Below the pieces are notes generated by a model. The model was given only the letters and a program-made list of their open reading frames with translations, was not told the DNA's origin and did not search any database. A stretch of DNA of 64,000 bases. Source: Vicinamibacterales bacterium. GTDB taxonomy: Bacteria; Acidobacteriota; Vicinamibacteria; Vicinamibacterales; UBA2999. Position numbers and translations under genes: made by a program. The stretch spans positions 248,001 through 312,000 of the forward strand of contig JBAZYO010000006.1 of assembly GCA_041659285.1 (NCBI GenBank), in the 5' to 3' direction. Below are positions 37,158-45,144 of this stretch, one piece after another. Within the stretch, counting starts at the first letter, position 1. Every line of letters starts with the position of its first letter.

Positions 37158-39808
37158 GCTGATTCCGCCGCCCTATTGGCCCTGGCTCCCATGGTGGCAG
37201 ATTCCAGGGCCAAATCGAGCGTCCCCATGAACTCGTTGACCTTGATCGGCTTGGTGAGATATCGGAAGAAGCCCGCCTCCAGGCCCTTCTGGATATCGCG
37301 CGGCATGGCATTGGCACTGAGGGCCACAATGAGGATGTGCGCGGTGGCCGGGTCATCGCGCAGGATTTTCAGCGCTTCGATACCGCTGATTCCAGGCAGG
37401 TTGATGTCCATCAGGATCACCTCCGGACGAGCGGCTCGCGCCAACTCGATGCCGACGGCACCATTCACCGCGGTCATCAAGCGAATGTCGGATCGGCGCG
37501 AAATCAACTGCTCGACCAACGCCAGGTTCGCCGGGTTGTCCTCGACATAGAGCAATGTGCGCAGCGGTGCGCTGGACACCTCTCGCGCCGGCACGACGAC
37601 GGTGGATTCGGCGCTGGCCGCGGTCGGTTGTGGTGCGGGAGTCAGCAGCAGTTCGAACCAGAATACGCTGCCTACCCCGACCGCGCTTTCCACGCCGATC
37701 ACGCCTTTCATCAGCTCGACCACCCGCTTGCTCATCACGAGGCCGATGCCGGTGCCTTCCTCGGTGCTGCTCTCTTGTCCGAGACGGTTGAACGGCTGAA
37801 ACAGCTGCGACAGCTTTTCTGGAGGCAATCCCGCGCCGGTATCCTTGACGCTGATGCGCACGCGTCCCGGCGTGCTGACGGCGCACTTCACCTCGACCGT
37901 GCCCTGCTCCCGGTTGTATTTGATCGCGTTGGACAGCAGGTTGATCAGCACCTGCTTCACGCGGGTTCGATCGGCGAGGACAAAGTGCGGCATGTCCAAC
38001 TTGGGAAAGGTCATGCTGATGTGACGCTGTTGCGCTTGCGGCTCCATCATGGCCTCGCAGTCGGCCAAGACTTCGGCCAGCGACGCCGGTTCCGGCGAGA
38101 TCGACAGCATCCCCGATTCGACCACTGCGAGATCGAGGACTTCGTTGATCAACTTCAGCAGGTGCCACCCCGCCTGCAGGATGTGGCCAATGCTGTCCTT
38201 CTGGGAGGGCGTCGGCAACGGCGAGGTCGACTCCAGGAGCTGGGCGAAGCCGAGGATGGCATTGAGCGGGCTGCGAAGCTCATGGCTCATGTTGGACAGG
38301 AAATCTGATTTCGCGAGGTTGGCTTTCTCCGCCGCGGACTTGGCGCTCTCCAGTTCGACGTTGGTTTCCTGGAGTGCCAGCTCGAAGCGTTTTCGCTCGG
38401 TGACATCGCGCGCGGCCGCGAAGACGCCTTGCAGCCGCCGATCCCGGTCGTAGAAGGTCGTCGCGTTGTAGGACACGACGGTTTCGGTGCCGTCCCAGGC
38501 GCTCGCGGTCAGCTCGTAGTCGGTGACCTTCTTTTCACTCAACACGAGCTTGATGGCCGCATCGGCCCGCTCCGGGTCGGTGAAGTAGTTCTTGAACGGC
38601 GCGCCGATCAACTCGTCACGCGTGCAGCCGGTCAGCGCCTCCATCTGCTTATTGACGTCTGAAATGATGCCGGACGGATCGGTCGTCATGATCGCGTCGA
38701 TGTTGGATTCAATGAGCGAGCGCGTATAGAACTGCTGGTCGCGCAGGCGCTGGTCCAGTCTCTTCTGTTCCTCTTCAACCTGCTTGCGCGCGGTATTATC
38801 CGTGCCGATCAGGAGATAGCCGATGATCTCGCCTTGCGCATCGCGCAGCGCCGTGACCGACACAATCGCCGGAAAGCGGCTGCCGTCCTTGCGAATGTAG
38901 GTCAGCTCGTAGATGTCCTCGATGCCGCGTGACGCCTTGAACACCAAGGCCTCGAAGCCCGGGGTGATCGGTGTGGCGAGCTCCACGCTCAACGCCTTGG
39001 CACGCGCGATCACCTCCTGCGGATCGGAAATATCGGCCGGCGTGATCTTGTTCATCACGTCGGCGGCGGCGTAGCCGAGCATGCGTTCCGCGCCGACGTT
39101 GAAGATCTGAATGACGCCCTTGGCGTCGGTGGCGATACTCGAGAAATTGGCGCTGTTGAAAATCGCGCTCTGCAGGGCGCCCGCCTTGAGCAGCGCCTCT
39201 TCGGCCTGCTTGCGCGCGGTGTTGTCGGTGCCAATCAACAGGTAGCCGATGATGGCGTCCTGCGCGTCGCGCAGCGCCGTGACCGACACCACCGCCGGGA
39301 AGCGGCTGCCGTCCTTGCGGAAATAGGTCAGTTCGTAGATGTCCTCGATCCCGCGCGAGGCCTTGAACACCAGCGCTTCGAACCCCGGCGCAATCGGGGT
39401 GCCGAGTTCGACGCTGAGGGCCTTGGCGCGAATGATCACTTCGTCCGGATCGGAAATGTCGGCCGGCGTGATCTTGTTCATCACCTCGATGGCCGCGTAG
39501 CCCAGCATCCGCTCGGCGCCGACGTTGAAGATCTGGATGACGCCCTTCGCGTCGGTGGCGATACTCGAGAAATTGGCGCTATTGAGAATCGCATTCTGCA
39601 AGGCGCCGGTCTTGAGCAGGGTTTCCTGGCGCCGCACCTCGATGATGCCCGCCGCCGTGCCAGCGGCGGAATTGCCAATTGCAGTGGGAAGCTTCTTGGG
39701 CGTGGCCGGTCGGCGCGAGAGCTTAGTGGTCGGCGACGCGCTCTTGGCCGTCGTACCGCGCGTGTCGCCCTTGCGCCGTGTCGGTTCGCGGAGGAGCCGG
39801 CTGGTCAT
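37154..39808 (-). CDS. hybrid sensor histidine kinase with three PAS domains
   Basis: An 884-residue, apparently soluble protein. Residues 64-205 and 206-347 are two PAS domains about 90% identical to each other, then a third, different PAS (about 360-475). HisKA (SHELRSPLNAILG, H509) and the ATPase domain with NAIKYN, DTGAGL and GTGIGL follow. A receiver domain ends the protein (YVEDN, D801 in ILMDINLPG, K853). The duplicated PAS reads SIATDAKGVIQIFNVGAERML in both copies. Ligand unknown. AAAGGA five bases before the ATG serves as ribosome site. It forms an operon with the REC-GGDEF gene. Confidence 0.93.
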   Translation of the reverse strand: MTSRLLREPTRRKGDTRGTTAKSASPTTKLSRRPATPKKLPTAIGNSAAGTAAGIIEVRRQETLLKTGALQNAILNSANFSSIATDAKGVIQIFNVGAERMLGYAAIEVMNKITPADISDPDEVIIRAKALSVELGTPIAPGFEALVFKASRGIEDIYELTYFRKDGSRFPAVVSVTALRDAQDAIIGYLLIGTDNTARKQAEEALLKAGALQSAIFNSANFSSIATDAKGVIQIFNVGAERMLGYAAADVMNKITPADISDPQEVIARAKALSVELATPITPGFEALVFKASRGIEDIYELTYIRKDGSRFPAIVSVTALRDAQGEIIGYLLIGTDNTARKQVEEEQKRLDQRLRDQQFYTRSLIESNIDAIMTTDPSGIISDVNKQMEALTGCTRDELIGAPFKNYFTDPERADAAIKLVLSEKKVTDYELTASAWDGTETVVSYNATTFYDRDRRLQGVFAAARDVTERKRFELALQETNVELESAKSAAEKANLAKSDFLSNMSHELRSPLNAILGFAQLLESTSPLPTPSQKDSIGHILQAGWHLLKLINEVLDLAVVESGMLSISPEPASLAEVLADCEAMMEPQAQQRHISMTFPKLDMPHFVLADRTRVKQVLINLLSNAIKYNREQGTVEVKCAVSTPGRVRISVKDTGAGLPPEKLSQLFQPFNRLGQESSTEEGTGIGLVMSKRVVELMKGVIGVESAVGVGSVFWFELLLTPAPQPTAASAESTVVVPAREVSSAPLRTLLYVEDNPANLALVEQLISRRSDIRLMTAVNGAVGIELARAARPEVILMDINLPGISGIEALKILRDDPATAHILIVALSANAMPRDIQKGLEAGFFRYLTKPIKVNEFMGTLDLALESATMGARANRAAESA
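38768..39619 (-). repeat. 426-bp tandem duplication encoding two PAS domains
   Basis: Two consecutive 426-nt units (39194-39619 and 38768-39193) encode 142-residue PAS units that differ at about 14 residues. Confidence 0.85.
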
Positions 39809-39914
39809 TGATGTCCTTTGGACGTGCGCGCCGCGTGGAGCCGCCTGACACGACGTACGCCTTCGGCTGGTTTGCTACGGTGAGAGCGAGAGATGGGGTC
39901 GAACGGAGGACCCC

Positions 39915-39920
39915 AGTATA
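39915..39920 (-). promoter_or_regulatory. putative promoter of the hybrid kinase operon
   Basis: TATACT on the minus strand with TTCGAC about 15 bases further upstream. The leader of about 100 nt includes a TGGGGTC/GACCCCA stem. Confidence 0.4.
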
Positions 39921-39945
39921 GCAACCGAAGGCAGCGTCGAAGAAA

Positions 39946-39971
39946 GGGCTACAGACCGAAATCTGTAGCCC
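39946..39971 (-). terminator. hairpin after the ice-binding protein gene
   Basis: GGGCTACAGA and TCTGTAGCCC pair perfectly around CCGAAA. On the minus strand it is followed by CTTTCTTC, a weak T-run, so termination is plausible. Confidence 0.55.
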
Positions 39972-40021
39972 CTGATACGGCCGTGGTGGGTAGGCGTGGA
40001 CCCACATGAGACGTAGGCGCC

Positions 40022-40759
40022 TTACTTGGCGGGCTGAGTTACCGCATTCATCTGAAGCGTGACCGCCGTCTGCGCCAACAGCCTGCCGTTCACCGATGCG
40101 CCGGTGTTGACCGCGATCAGCGTCTTGCCCAGCAGGATACCCTCGAAGTGTGCGGTGGTTCCCAGCGTTGTCGCGCCAGCGACCTGCCAGAAGATGTTCT
40201 TGGCCCGCGCACCGCCGGCCAGGGTCACCCGCGTGCCGTTGGCCTGATTCAAGGTGCCCGCCACCTGGAAGATCCAGACATCGTCCGGGCCACCCGTGAG
40301 GGTGACATCGGTCGTAATCAAGAGGCCGGTCCCCCATTTGTAGAGGCCAGGCTCGAGCGTCAGTCCGCCAATTTCACCGGCGCCCAGTTCCGTGAAGTCG
40401 GGGAAGACTCGTCCAGCCGCGTCGTCGTAAGCGAATCCCATGTCAAGCACCGCCGAGTCGAGAAAGCTGGCATCATTTGTCGCGCAGGGAAGCGGACCAG
40501 CCGCGTCGACCACGAACAGTTTCCCCGACACTTCCCCGCACGTCAGCAGCAGAGCTGCACCGGTGATCGGGCTCGTGCCAACATCCCCGACAACGGCGGA
40601 GGCATAGACGTCGGTGATTCCGCTCTTGCTCAGGATGGCGAAGGTGCCCGCCGTGCCGAGGTTCACCGGCACCGGACCGAGGCCGCGCTCACGCGCGCTG
40701 GTGTTGCTGGATACGACCATGATTAGTAAAGCCGTGGACCACATTAGAGGTTTGGTCAT
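40022..40759 (-). CDS. ice-binding family protein (DUF3494)
   Basis: A 245-residue protein with a signal peptide (about 22 residues). The single DUF3494 beta-solenoid begins NLGTAGTFAILSKSGITDV, continues VVGDVGTSPITGAA, and ends with LAGGARAKNIFWQVAG and HFEGILLGKTLIAV, all hallmarks of bacterial ice-binding proteins. Two cysteines (TCGEVSG and PCATND) could close the cap. Such proteins bind ice or inhibit recrystallisation, but the family is broader, so the role is inferred. It lies between two signalling operons with gaps of about 180 nt before and 210 nt after. Confidence 0.88.
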   Translation of the reverse strand: MTKPLMWSTALLIMVVSSNTSARERGLGPVPVNLGTAGTFAILSKSGITDVYASAVVGDVGTSPITGAALLLTCGEVSGKLFVVDAAGPLPCATNDASFLDSAVLDMGFAYDDAAGRVFPDFTELGAGEIGGLTLEPGLYKWGTGLLITTDVTLTGGPDDVWIFQVAGTLNQANGTRVTLAGGARAKNIFWQVAGATTLGTTAHFEGILLGKTLIAVNTGASVNGRLLAQTAVTLQMNAVTQPAK

Positions 40760-40938
40760 TGTTCGAACACTCCCTGTTCCGTATTAAGTTCGTCGTGAGA
40801 AGCTCGGCGCTTCTTAGTGTCGGACTGGAGAGTAAATCCCGACGCCAGCCGTGTAAATCAGCCGGAGGCTGAAGCTGTCGTAGGAAGCAGGCTGAAAGGT
40901 CTGTCAGGGTTTGTCTTACAGGGAGGCTGAAGGGCCGG
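40760..40938. other. 179-nt gap between the ice-binding gene and the LuxR-type regulator
   Basis: Upstream of the ice-binding gene there is GGGAG ten bases before its ATG. The rest has AGGCTGAAG-type short repeats (40863, 40888 and 40923 regions) and no convincing gene or strong hairpin. Confidence 0.4.
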
Positions 40939-41571
40939 TCACATCACCAGGTCGTTCCGGATCGCGTACTGGACGATTTCCGCGCTGTTCTTGACGCCGA
41001 GCTTCACCAGCACGCGCGCTCGATAGGTGCTGATCGTCTTGACGCTGAGTGCCAGCTCGTCGGCGATTTCGGTCACGGTCTTGCCCGCGGCGATCCGGGA
41101 CATGACGTCATACTCACGGTCGGAGAGGGTCTCGTGCGGCGCGCGCGTGACATCCTTGTTGACGCCCAGGGCGAGCTTTTCGGCCAGCGCGGGACTGACG
41201 TATCGGCCACCGGCCAGGATCTTGTGGATGGCCTTCGCCAACTCCTCGGGAGCGCTCTCCTTGGTCATGTAGCCTCCCGCTCCCGCCTTCAGGACACGAA
41301 CGGCAAATTGATCTTCCGGGTGGCCGCTGAGTACCAGCACCGGGAGCTTGGGCCATTCGGCCTCCACTTCCTTGAGGAACTCCAAGCCATTTTTTCCCGG
41401 CATGGTGATGTCGAGCAGCGCGACATCCCACGTGTGGTCGCGAAGGTGTTCGAGCGCCTGACGTACATCGGCGGCTTCGCCAAATGTGGCGCCGTGGAAC
41501 TCATCGGAAAGCAGCGCCCTCACACCCCGCCGGACAATCGCGTGGTCATCGACGATCAGGATTCGAATCAT
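40939..41571 (-). CDS. NarL/FixJ-family response regulator
   Basis: A 210-residue regulator. The receiver domain has LIVDDH and the phosphoacceptor in ALLDITMPG (D54). The C-terminal LuxR-type helix-turn-helix (LSDREYDVMSRIAAGKTV then ELALSVKTISTYRARVL) binds DNA. Its start overlaps the stop of the upstream kinase by 4 nt, so that kinase is the likely partner. Whether it controls the adjacent ice-binding gene is untested. Confidence 0.93.
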   Translation of the reverse strand: MIRILIVDDHAIVRRGVRALLSDEFHGATFGEAADVRQALEHLRDHTWDVALLDITMPGKNGLEFLKEVEAEWPKLPVLVLSGHPEDQFAVRVLKAGAGGYMTKESAPEELAKAIHKILAGGRYVSPALAEKLALGVNKDVTRAPHETLSDREYDVMSRIAAGKTVTEIADELALSVKTISTYRARVLVKLGVKNSAEIVQYAIRNDLVM

Positions 41572-42650
41572 GGGATCGGAATCCAGGCGGTGACGGTGGT
41601 CCCTTTGCCCGGAGCACTGGAGATGTTCACGCGGCCGCCCAGAATCGCCGCGCGTTCCCTCATCCCCAGCAAGCCGAGCGACTTGGACAGGGAGGGATCC
41701 GCCTGGTCAAAACCGCGGCCATTGTCCCTGATCAGCAGAACCAGCCGGTCGCGTTGCTTCTGCAGGACCACCTCGGCCCGCGTGGCTTCGGCGTGGCGAG
41801 CGACATTGGTCAGCGTCTCCTGGAAAATGCGAAACATGGCGGTCGATGCGTCCGCCGCAACAACGTCTGTGGTGAGCAGCCGGACCGTGCACTGAATACC
41901 AGATCGAGCCTGGAATTCCTGGACCTGCCATTCCACGGCGGCCGCCAGGCCCAGATCCAGGACCGCCGGCCGGAGTTCTGTTGAGATTCTGCGAATGGAT
42001 TGGATGATGCTGTCGGCCAACTGCCGCGTGGCGCGAATCCTCTCGAGCATCTCGCCGTCCTTCGGCATCCGCGCCTCCAGCCAGGCGAGGTCCATCTTCA
42101 CCGCGGTCAACGACTGGCCCAGCTCGTCGTGGACTTCTCGGGAGATCCTGGTCCGCTCCTCTTCTCGCACCGACAGCAAGTGCGCCGCAAGATGCCGCAA
42201 CTGCTCGCTCGATGCCCGCAGCAGCCGCTCGCTCTCGACCAACTCCGCCGTGCGCGAGAGGCGCAACAGGTTCCTCACCCGCACGCACAGTTCTGCGCGA
42301 TCAACAGGTTTGGCGAGAAAGTCCTCGGCGCCGGCGCTCAGCCCGAGCATCCTGGCGTTGCGATCGTCCAAGGCGGTGATGATGATGATGGGAATGTTCT
42401 TCGTGGCGGGGTTGCCCTTGATCGCGCCCACCACCTGGTACCCGTCCATCCCTGGCATCAGCACGTCGAGCAGGACCAGGTCGGGCGCTTGCTGGGCGAC
42501 CATGGCGAGTGCTTCCTGGCCACTGGCAGCGCTCTGGAGGAGAAAGCCTTCTGGCCGGAGCATGCCCTCCAGAACCAGCCGGTTGGGGAGCTTGTCATCC
42601 ACGATCAGAATGCGTGCCTGATGGTCAGGCATGCCAGGGCTCGCGTTCAT
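41568..42650 (-). CDS. REC-linked histidine kinase of the NarX/DesK class
   Basis: A 360-residue soluble protein. An N-terminal receiver (D62 in VLLDVLMPG) is followed by a HisKA_3 dimerisation motif, RISREVHDELGQS (H174), and a GHKL ATPase (DNGRGF, GLLGMRERA). HisKA_3 kinases usually phosphorylate LuxR-type regulators, and one is encoded next with a 4-nt overlap. The receiver at the front suggests it acts as the second step of a relay, perhaps from the hybrid kinase at 37154. Confidence 0.92.
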   Translation of the reverse strand: MNASPGMPDHQARILIVDDKLPNRLVLEGMLRPEGFLLQSAASGQEALAMVAQQAPDLVLLDVLMPGMDGYQVVGAIKGNPATKNIPIIIITALDDRNARMLGLSAGAEDFLAKPVDRAELCVRVRNLLRLSRTAELVESERLLRASSEQLRHLAAHLLSVREEERTRISREVHDELGQSLTAVKMDLAWLEARMPKDGEMLERIRATRQLADSIIQSIRRISTELRPAVLDLGLAAAVEWQVQEFQARSGIQCTVRLLTTDVVAADASTAMFRIFQETLTNVARHAEATRAEVVLQKQRDRLVLLIRDNGRGFDQADPSLSKSLGLLGMRERAAILGGRVNISSAPGKGTTVTAWIPIP

Positions 42651-43044
42651 CGTGGGAGCGCCGTCAACCGCAGGTCTATTGACGATGCGTAGCTCGGAAA
42701 TTTGTCAGGGGGAATTTGTCAGTGGCTGACGGCAATGAGACGCCTCCTACTGTATCCGCAAGGACCTTGGCCCGGTGGACAAAGATGATCGGTGATTTGC
42801 GAACACCATGGGCAACATCCCCACAGGGCCGCAAATGCAATCCCGCGCACGCGCGACCACCGCGCCCGGAACTGCTTGATTGCAGGGGAGTTATTTTGGA
42901 GCCGGCGATCCGACCTCCTGACGGGCCTGTTCCCGATAACCGCTAGCATGGCCCCAGTCTGGCGTTTGGCCCTGCCGGAGTCTTCTGATAAGCTGTCTGT
43001 CTTGTCCGCTGACCGCCACGCGCGAAGGCGGCCCTCGCTCGGAA
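42651..43044. other. 394-nt intergenic region between the kinase operon and tRNA-Thr
   Basis: No convincing gene. Near the kinase side is a pair of direct repeats, GAAATTTGTCAG (42697) and GGAATTTGTCAG (42711), followed by TGGCTGAC. A promoter for the tRNA gene is at 42966-42994. The middle (about 42740-42950) is featureless to the eye. Confidence 0.5.
42966..42994 (+). promoter_or_regulatory. putative promoter of tRNA-Thr
   Basis: TTGGCC and TAAGCT are separated by 17 bases; transcription would start about 40 nt before the tRNA. Confidence 0.4.
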
Positions 43045-43120
43045 GCCGGCGTAGCTCAGTTGGTAGAGCAGCTGATTCGTAATCAGCAGGTCGTCCGTTC
43101 AATCCGGATCGCCGGCTCCA
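43045..43120 (+). tRNA. tRNA-Thr, anticodon CGT
   Basis: A complete 76-nt cloverleaf with encoded CCA. The acceptor arms GCCGGCG and CGCCGGC pair fully. The anticodon stem GCTGA/TCAGC encloses TTCGTAA, giving anticodon CGU for ACG codons. The T arm is GTCCG-TTCAATC-CGGAT. Confidence 0.97.
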
Positions 43121-43225
43121 ACCTTCGCCCTTGAAACGATAGGGCTTCGGTTGGCAAGCCACTTCCCACACCACCCAACGGTCATCGGCGCCTGCGCGCC
43201 GTGTACGTCGCAGTGCAGCTGCAGG

Positions 43226-45040
43226 CTACCGGTACCCCGCCGCCTGCAACTCGAACAGCTGCGCGTAGCGGCCGCCCGCCTTCAGCAGCTCCTCGTGCGA
43301 GCCCAGCTCGGTCACCTTCCCATCCGCGATCACCGCAATGCGATCGGCAATGCGCACCGTCGAGAAGCGGTGCGAGATGACGATGCCGATGCGGCCATGC
43401 AGCATCTGTTTGAGTTCGGCGAAGATCGCAGCCTCCGCTTCCGGATCCAGCGACGCGGTCGGTTCGTCCAGGATCCAGATGTCGGCGTTGCGGTACATGA
43501 TCCGGGCCAGCGCCAGGCGCTGCCACTCGCCGCCCGACAGGTCGTGGCCGCCCTCGAAGAGGCGGCCCACCTTCGAGTCGAGGCCGTTCGGCATCTTCTT
43601 CACCAGCCATTCGCTCCGTGAGTCCCGGAGCGCGGCCAGCACGCGCTCGTCGTCCACGGCGCCGTCCGGCCGCCCCATGGCGACGTTCTCGCGGACGGTC
43701 AGCTCGTAACTGGCGAAGTCCTGGATCAGCACGCCGATGTGATTCCGCAGCTCCCCGGGATTCAGTTCCCGCACATCGGCGCCACCGACGCGGACCGCGC
43801 CCCGGTCGACGTCGTAGAAGCGCAACAGCAACTTGACCAGCGTGCTTTTGCCGGCGCCGTTCTCCCCCACCAACGCCATCAGCTCGCCGCTGCGGATGTG
43901 CAGGTTCAATCCCGCCACGGCCGGCTCGGTGCCGCCCGGATACGTGAACGCGACGTCGTCGAACTCGATGCCCGCCGCGAGCGAGGCCGGCACCGGGCGC
44001 GCCGGCGAGGCGACCGGCACCAGCGGATCGATCGACAGGAACGAGAAATAGTCTTCGAGAAACGTCGTGTGCTGATCGACCGACACGAACGTGCTGGAGA
44101 TCTGCGCCAGCGTCCCGGACACCGACGAGAAGGCACCGATGACCAGCACCACGCCACCGGGATCGATGGCGCCGGCGACGCCCTGGATGGCGACGAACAT
44201 GTACGCCAGCGCCAGCGCGGTTCCGGTCACCAGGCCGGTGAGCATCGAGATCCGCGTGCCGGACCGGTACATCTGCTCGCGGAGGCGGTAGAGCTCTTCG
44301 GAACGCTCGCGGTGCCGGCCCAACAGGTAGTCGGCCAGCACGTAGGCGCGAATCTCTTTCGTGGTGCGGGGCTGCACGAGCAGGTCGCCCAGGTATTCGC
44401 GCTCGCGCTCCTCGGGCGTCTCCTTGTAGAAGAATTCGTAGAGCCGCGCCGTGACGCGGCGCTCGAGCGCCAGCGACAGCAGGGCGGCCACCGCCGCGAG
44501 CACCACGAGCACGTAGTGCAGGCTCGCCAGCAACCCGGCCATCAGCACGATGGTGACGATGTTTCCGGACAGGCCGAGCACGGACCAGGTGAGGTCGCCG
44601 GGCCGCCACGAGACGTCGCGCTTGGCGCGGGCCAGGCGGTCGTGCCAGTCGGAGTTGTCGAAGTGGCCGAGGTCCACCTTCGAGGCCTGCTCGAGCAACC
44701 GGCGTTCCGCTTCGAGCTGGACGCGGCGCACGAAGAGGTTGCGGCCGTAGCCCATGTAGGCGCCAATCGCGCGCTGCACGCCGGTGGCCACCCACAACCC
44801 GATCACGATGGGCAGCAGGTCGGTCCACTGCAGGTTCAGCTGACGCGCCTCGGCGATGCGGTTGACCAGCACCGCGCCAAGGTAGACCGCCACCGGGGGC
44901 ATGGCGGCTGAGATCATCCCCAGCACGGTGTAGCGAACCAGCGCGCTCGGCGACGCCGCCCACGCCAGGGCCAGGCCCTTCTGCAGGTTCTTCCTGACGC
45001 GGCGGGTGCGGCCCTTCAGGAGGTCGGGACTGCCGGTCAT
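43226..45040 (-). CDS. ABC exporter half-transporter (fused permease and ATPase)
   Basis: A 604-residue protein. About six transmembrane helices occupy residues 35-325. The ATPase domain has Walker A GENGAGKST (392-400), LIQDFASYELT with the Q-loop, the signature LSGGEWQRLALAR, Walker B IWILDEPTASLD and H-loop ISHRF. Half-transporters dimerise and export lipids, peptides or drugs; the substrate is not evident. A strong terminator from the upstream gene lies just before it. Confidence 0.9.
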   Translation of the reverse strand: MTGSPDLLKGRTRRVRKNLQKGLALAWAASPSALVRYTVLGMISAAMPPVAVYLGAVLVNRIAEARQLNLQWTDLLPIVIGLWVATGVQRAIGAYMGYGRNLFVRRVQLEAERRLLEQASKVDLGHFDNSDWHDRLARAKRDVSWRPGDLTWSVLGLSGNIVTIVLMAGLLASLHYVLVVLAAVAALLSLALERRVTARLYEFFYKETPEEREREYLGDLLVQPRTTKEIRAYVLADYLLGRHRERSEELYRLREQMYRSGTRISMLTGLVTGTALALAYMFVAIQGVAGAIDPGGVVLVIGAFSSVSGTLAQISSTFVSVDQHTTFLEDYFSFLSIDPLVPVASPARPVPASLAAGIEFDDVAFTYPGGTEPAVAGLNLHIRSGELMALVGENGAGKSTLVKLLLRFYDVDRGAVRVGGADVRELNPGELRNHIGVLIQDFASYELTVRENVAMGRPDGAVDDERVLAALRDSRSEWLVKKMPNGLDSKVGRLFEGGHDLSGGEWQRLALARIMYRNADIWILDEPTASLDPEAEAAIFAELKQMLHGRIGIVISHRFSTVRIADRIAVIADGKVTELGSHEELLKAGGRYAQLFELQAAGYR

Positions 45041-45054
45041 CGGGACAGTCTACT

Positions 45055-45098
45055 CGGCAAAAAGAAACAGGGGAGGCGGCCGCCATGGCCGTCTCCCC
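45055..45098 (-). terminator. intrinsic terminator of the Tat-exported PLP enzyme gene
   Basis: GGGGAGGCGGCC and GGCCGTCTCCCC form a 12-base stem (one G-U) with a GCCAT loop. On the minus strand it is followed by TGTTTCTTTTTG. Confidence 0.85.
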
Positions 45099-45100
45099 GG

Positions 45101-45144
45101 GATCATCTCGCGATTTGGCGATCTCGCGACTTGGTGATTTGGTG
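45101..45144. repeat. degenerate octamer array after the PLP enzyme gene
   Basis: On the minus strand, directly after the stop, five octamers follow each other: ACCAAATC, ACCAAGTC, GCGAGATC, GCCAAATC and GCGAGATG. Confidence 0.5.
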
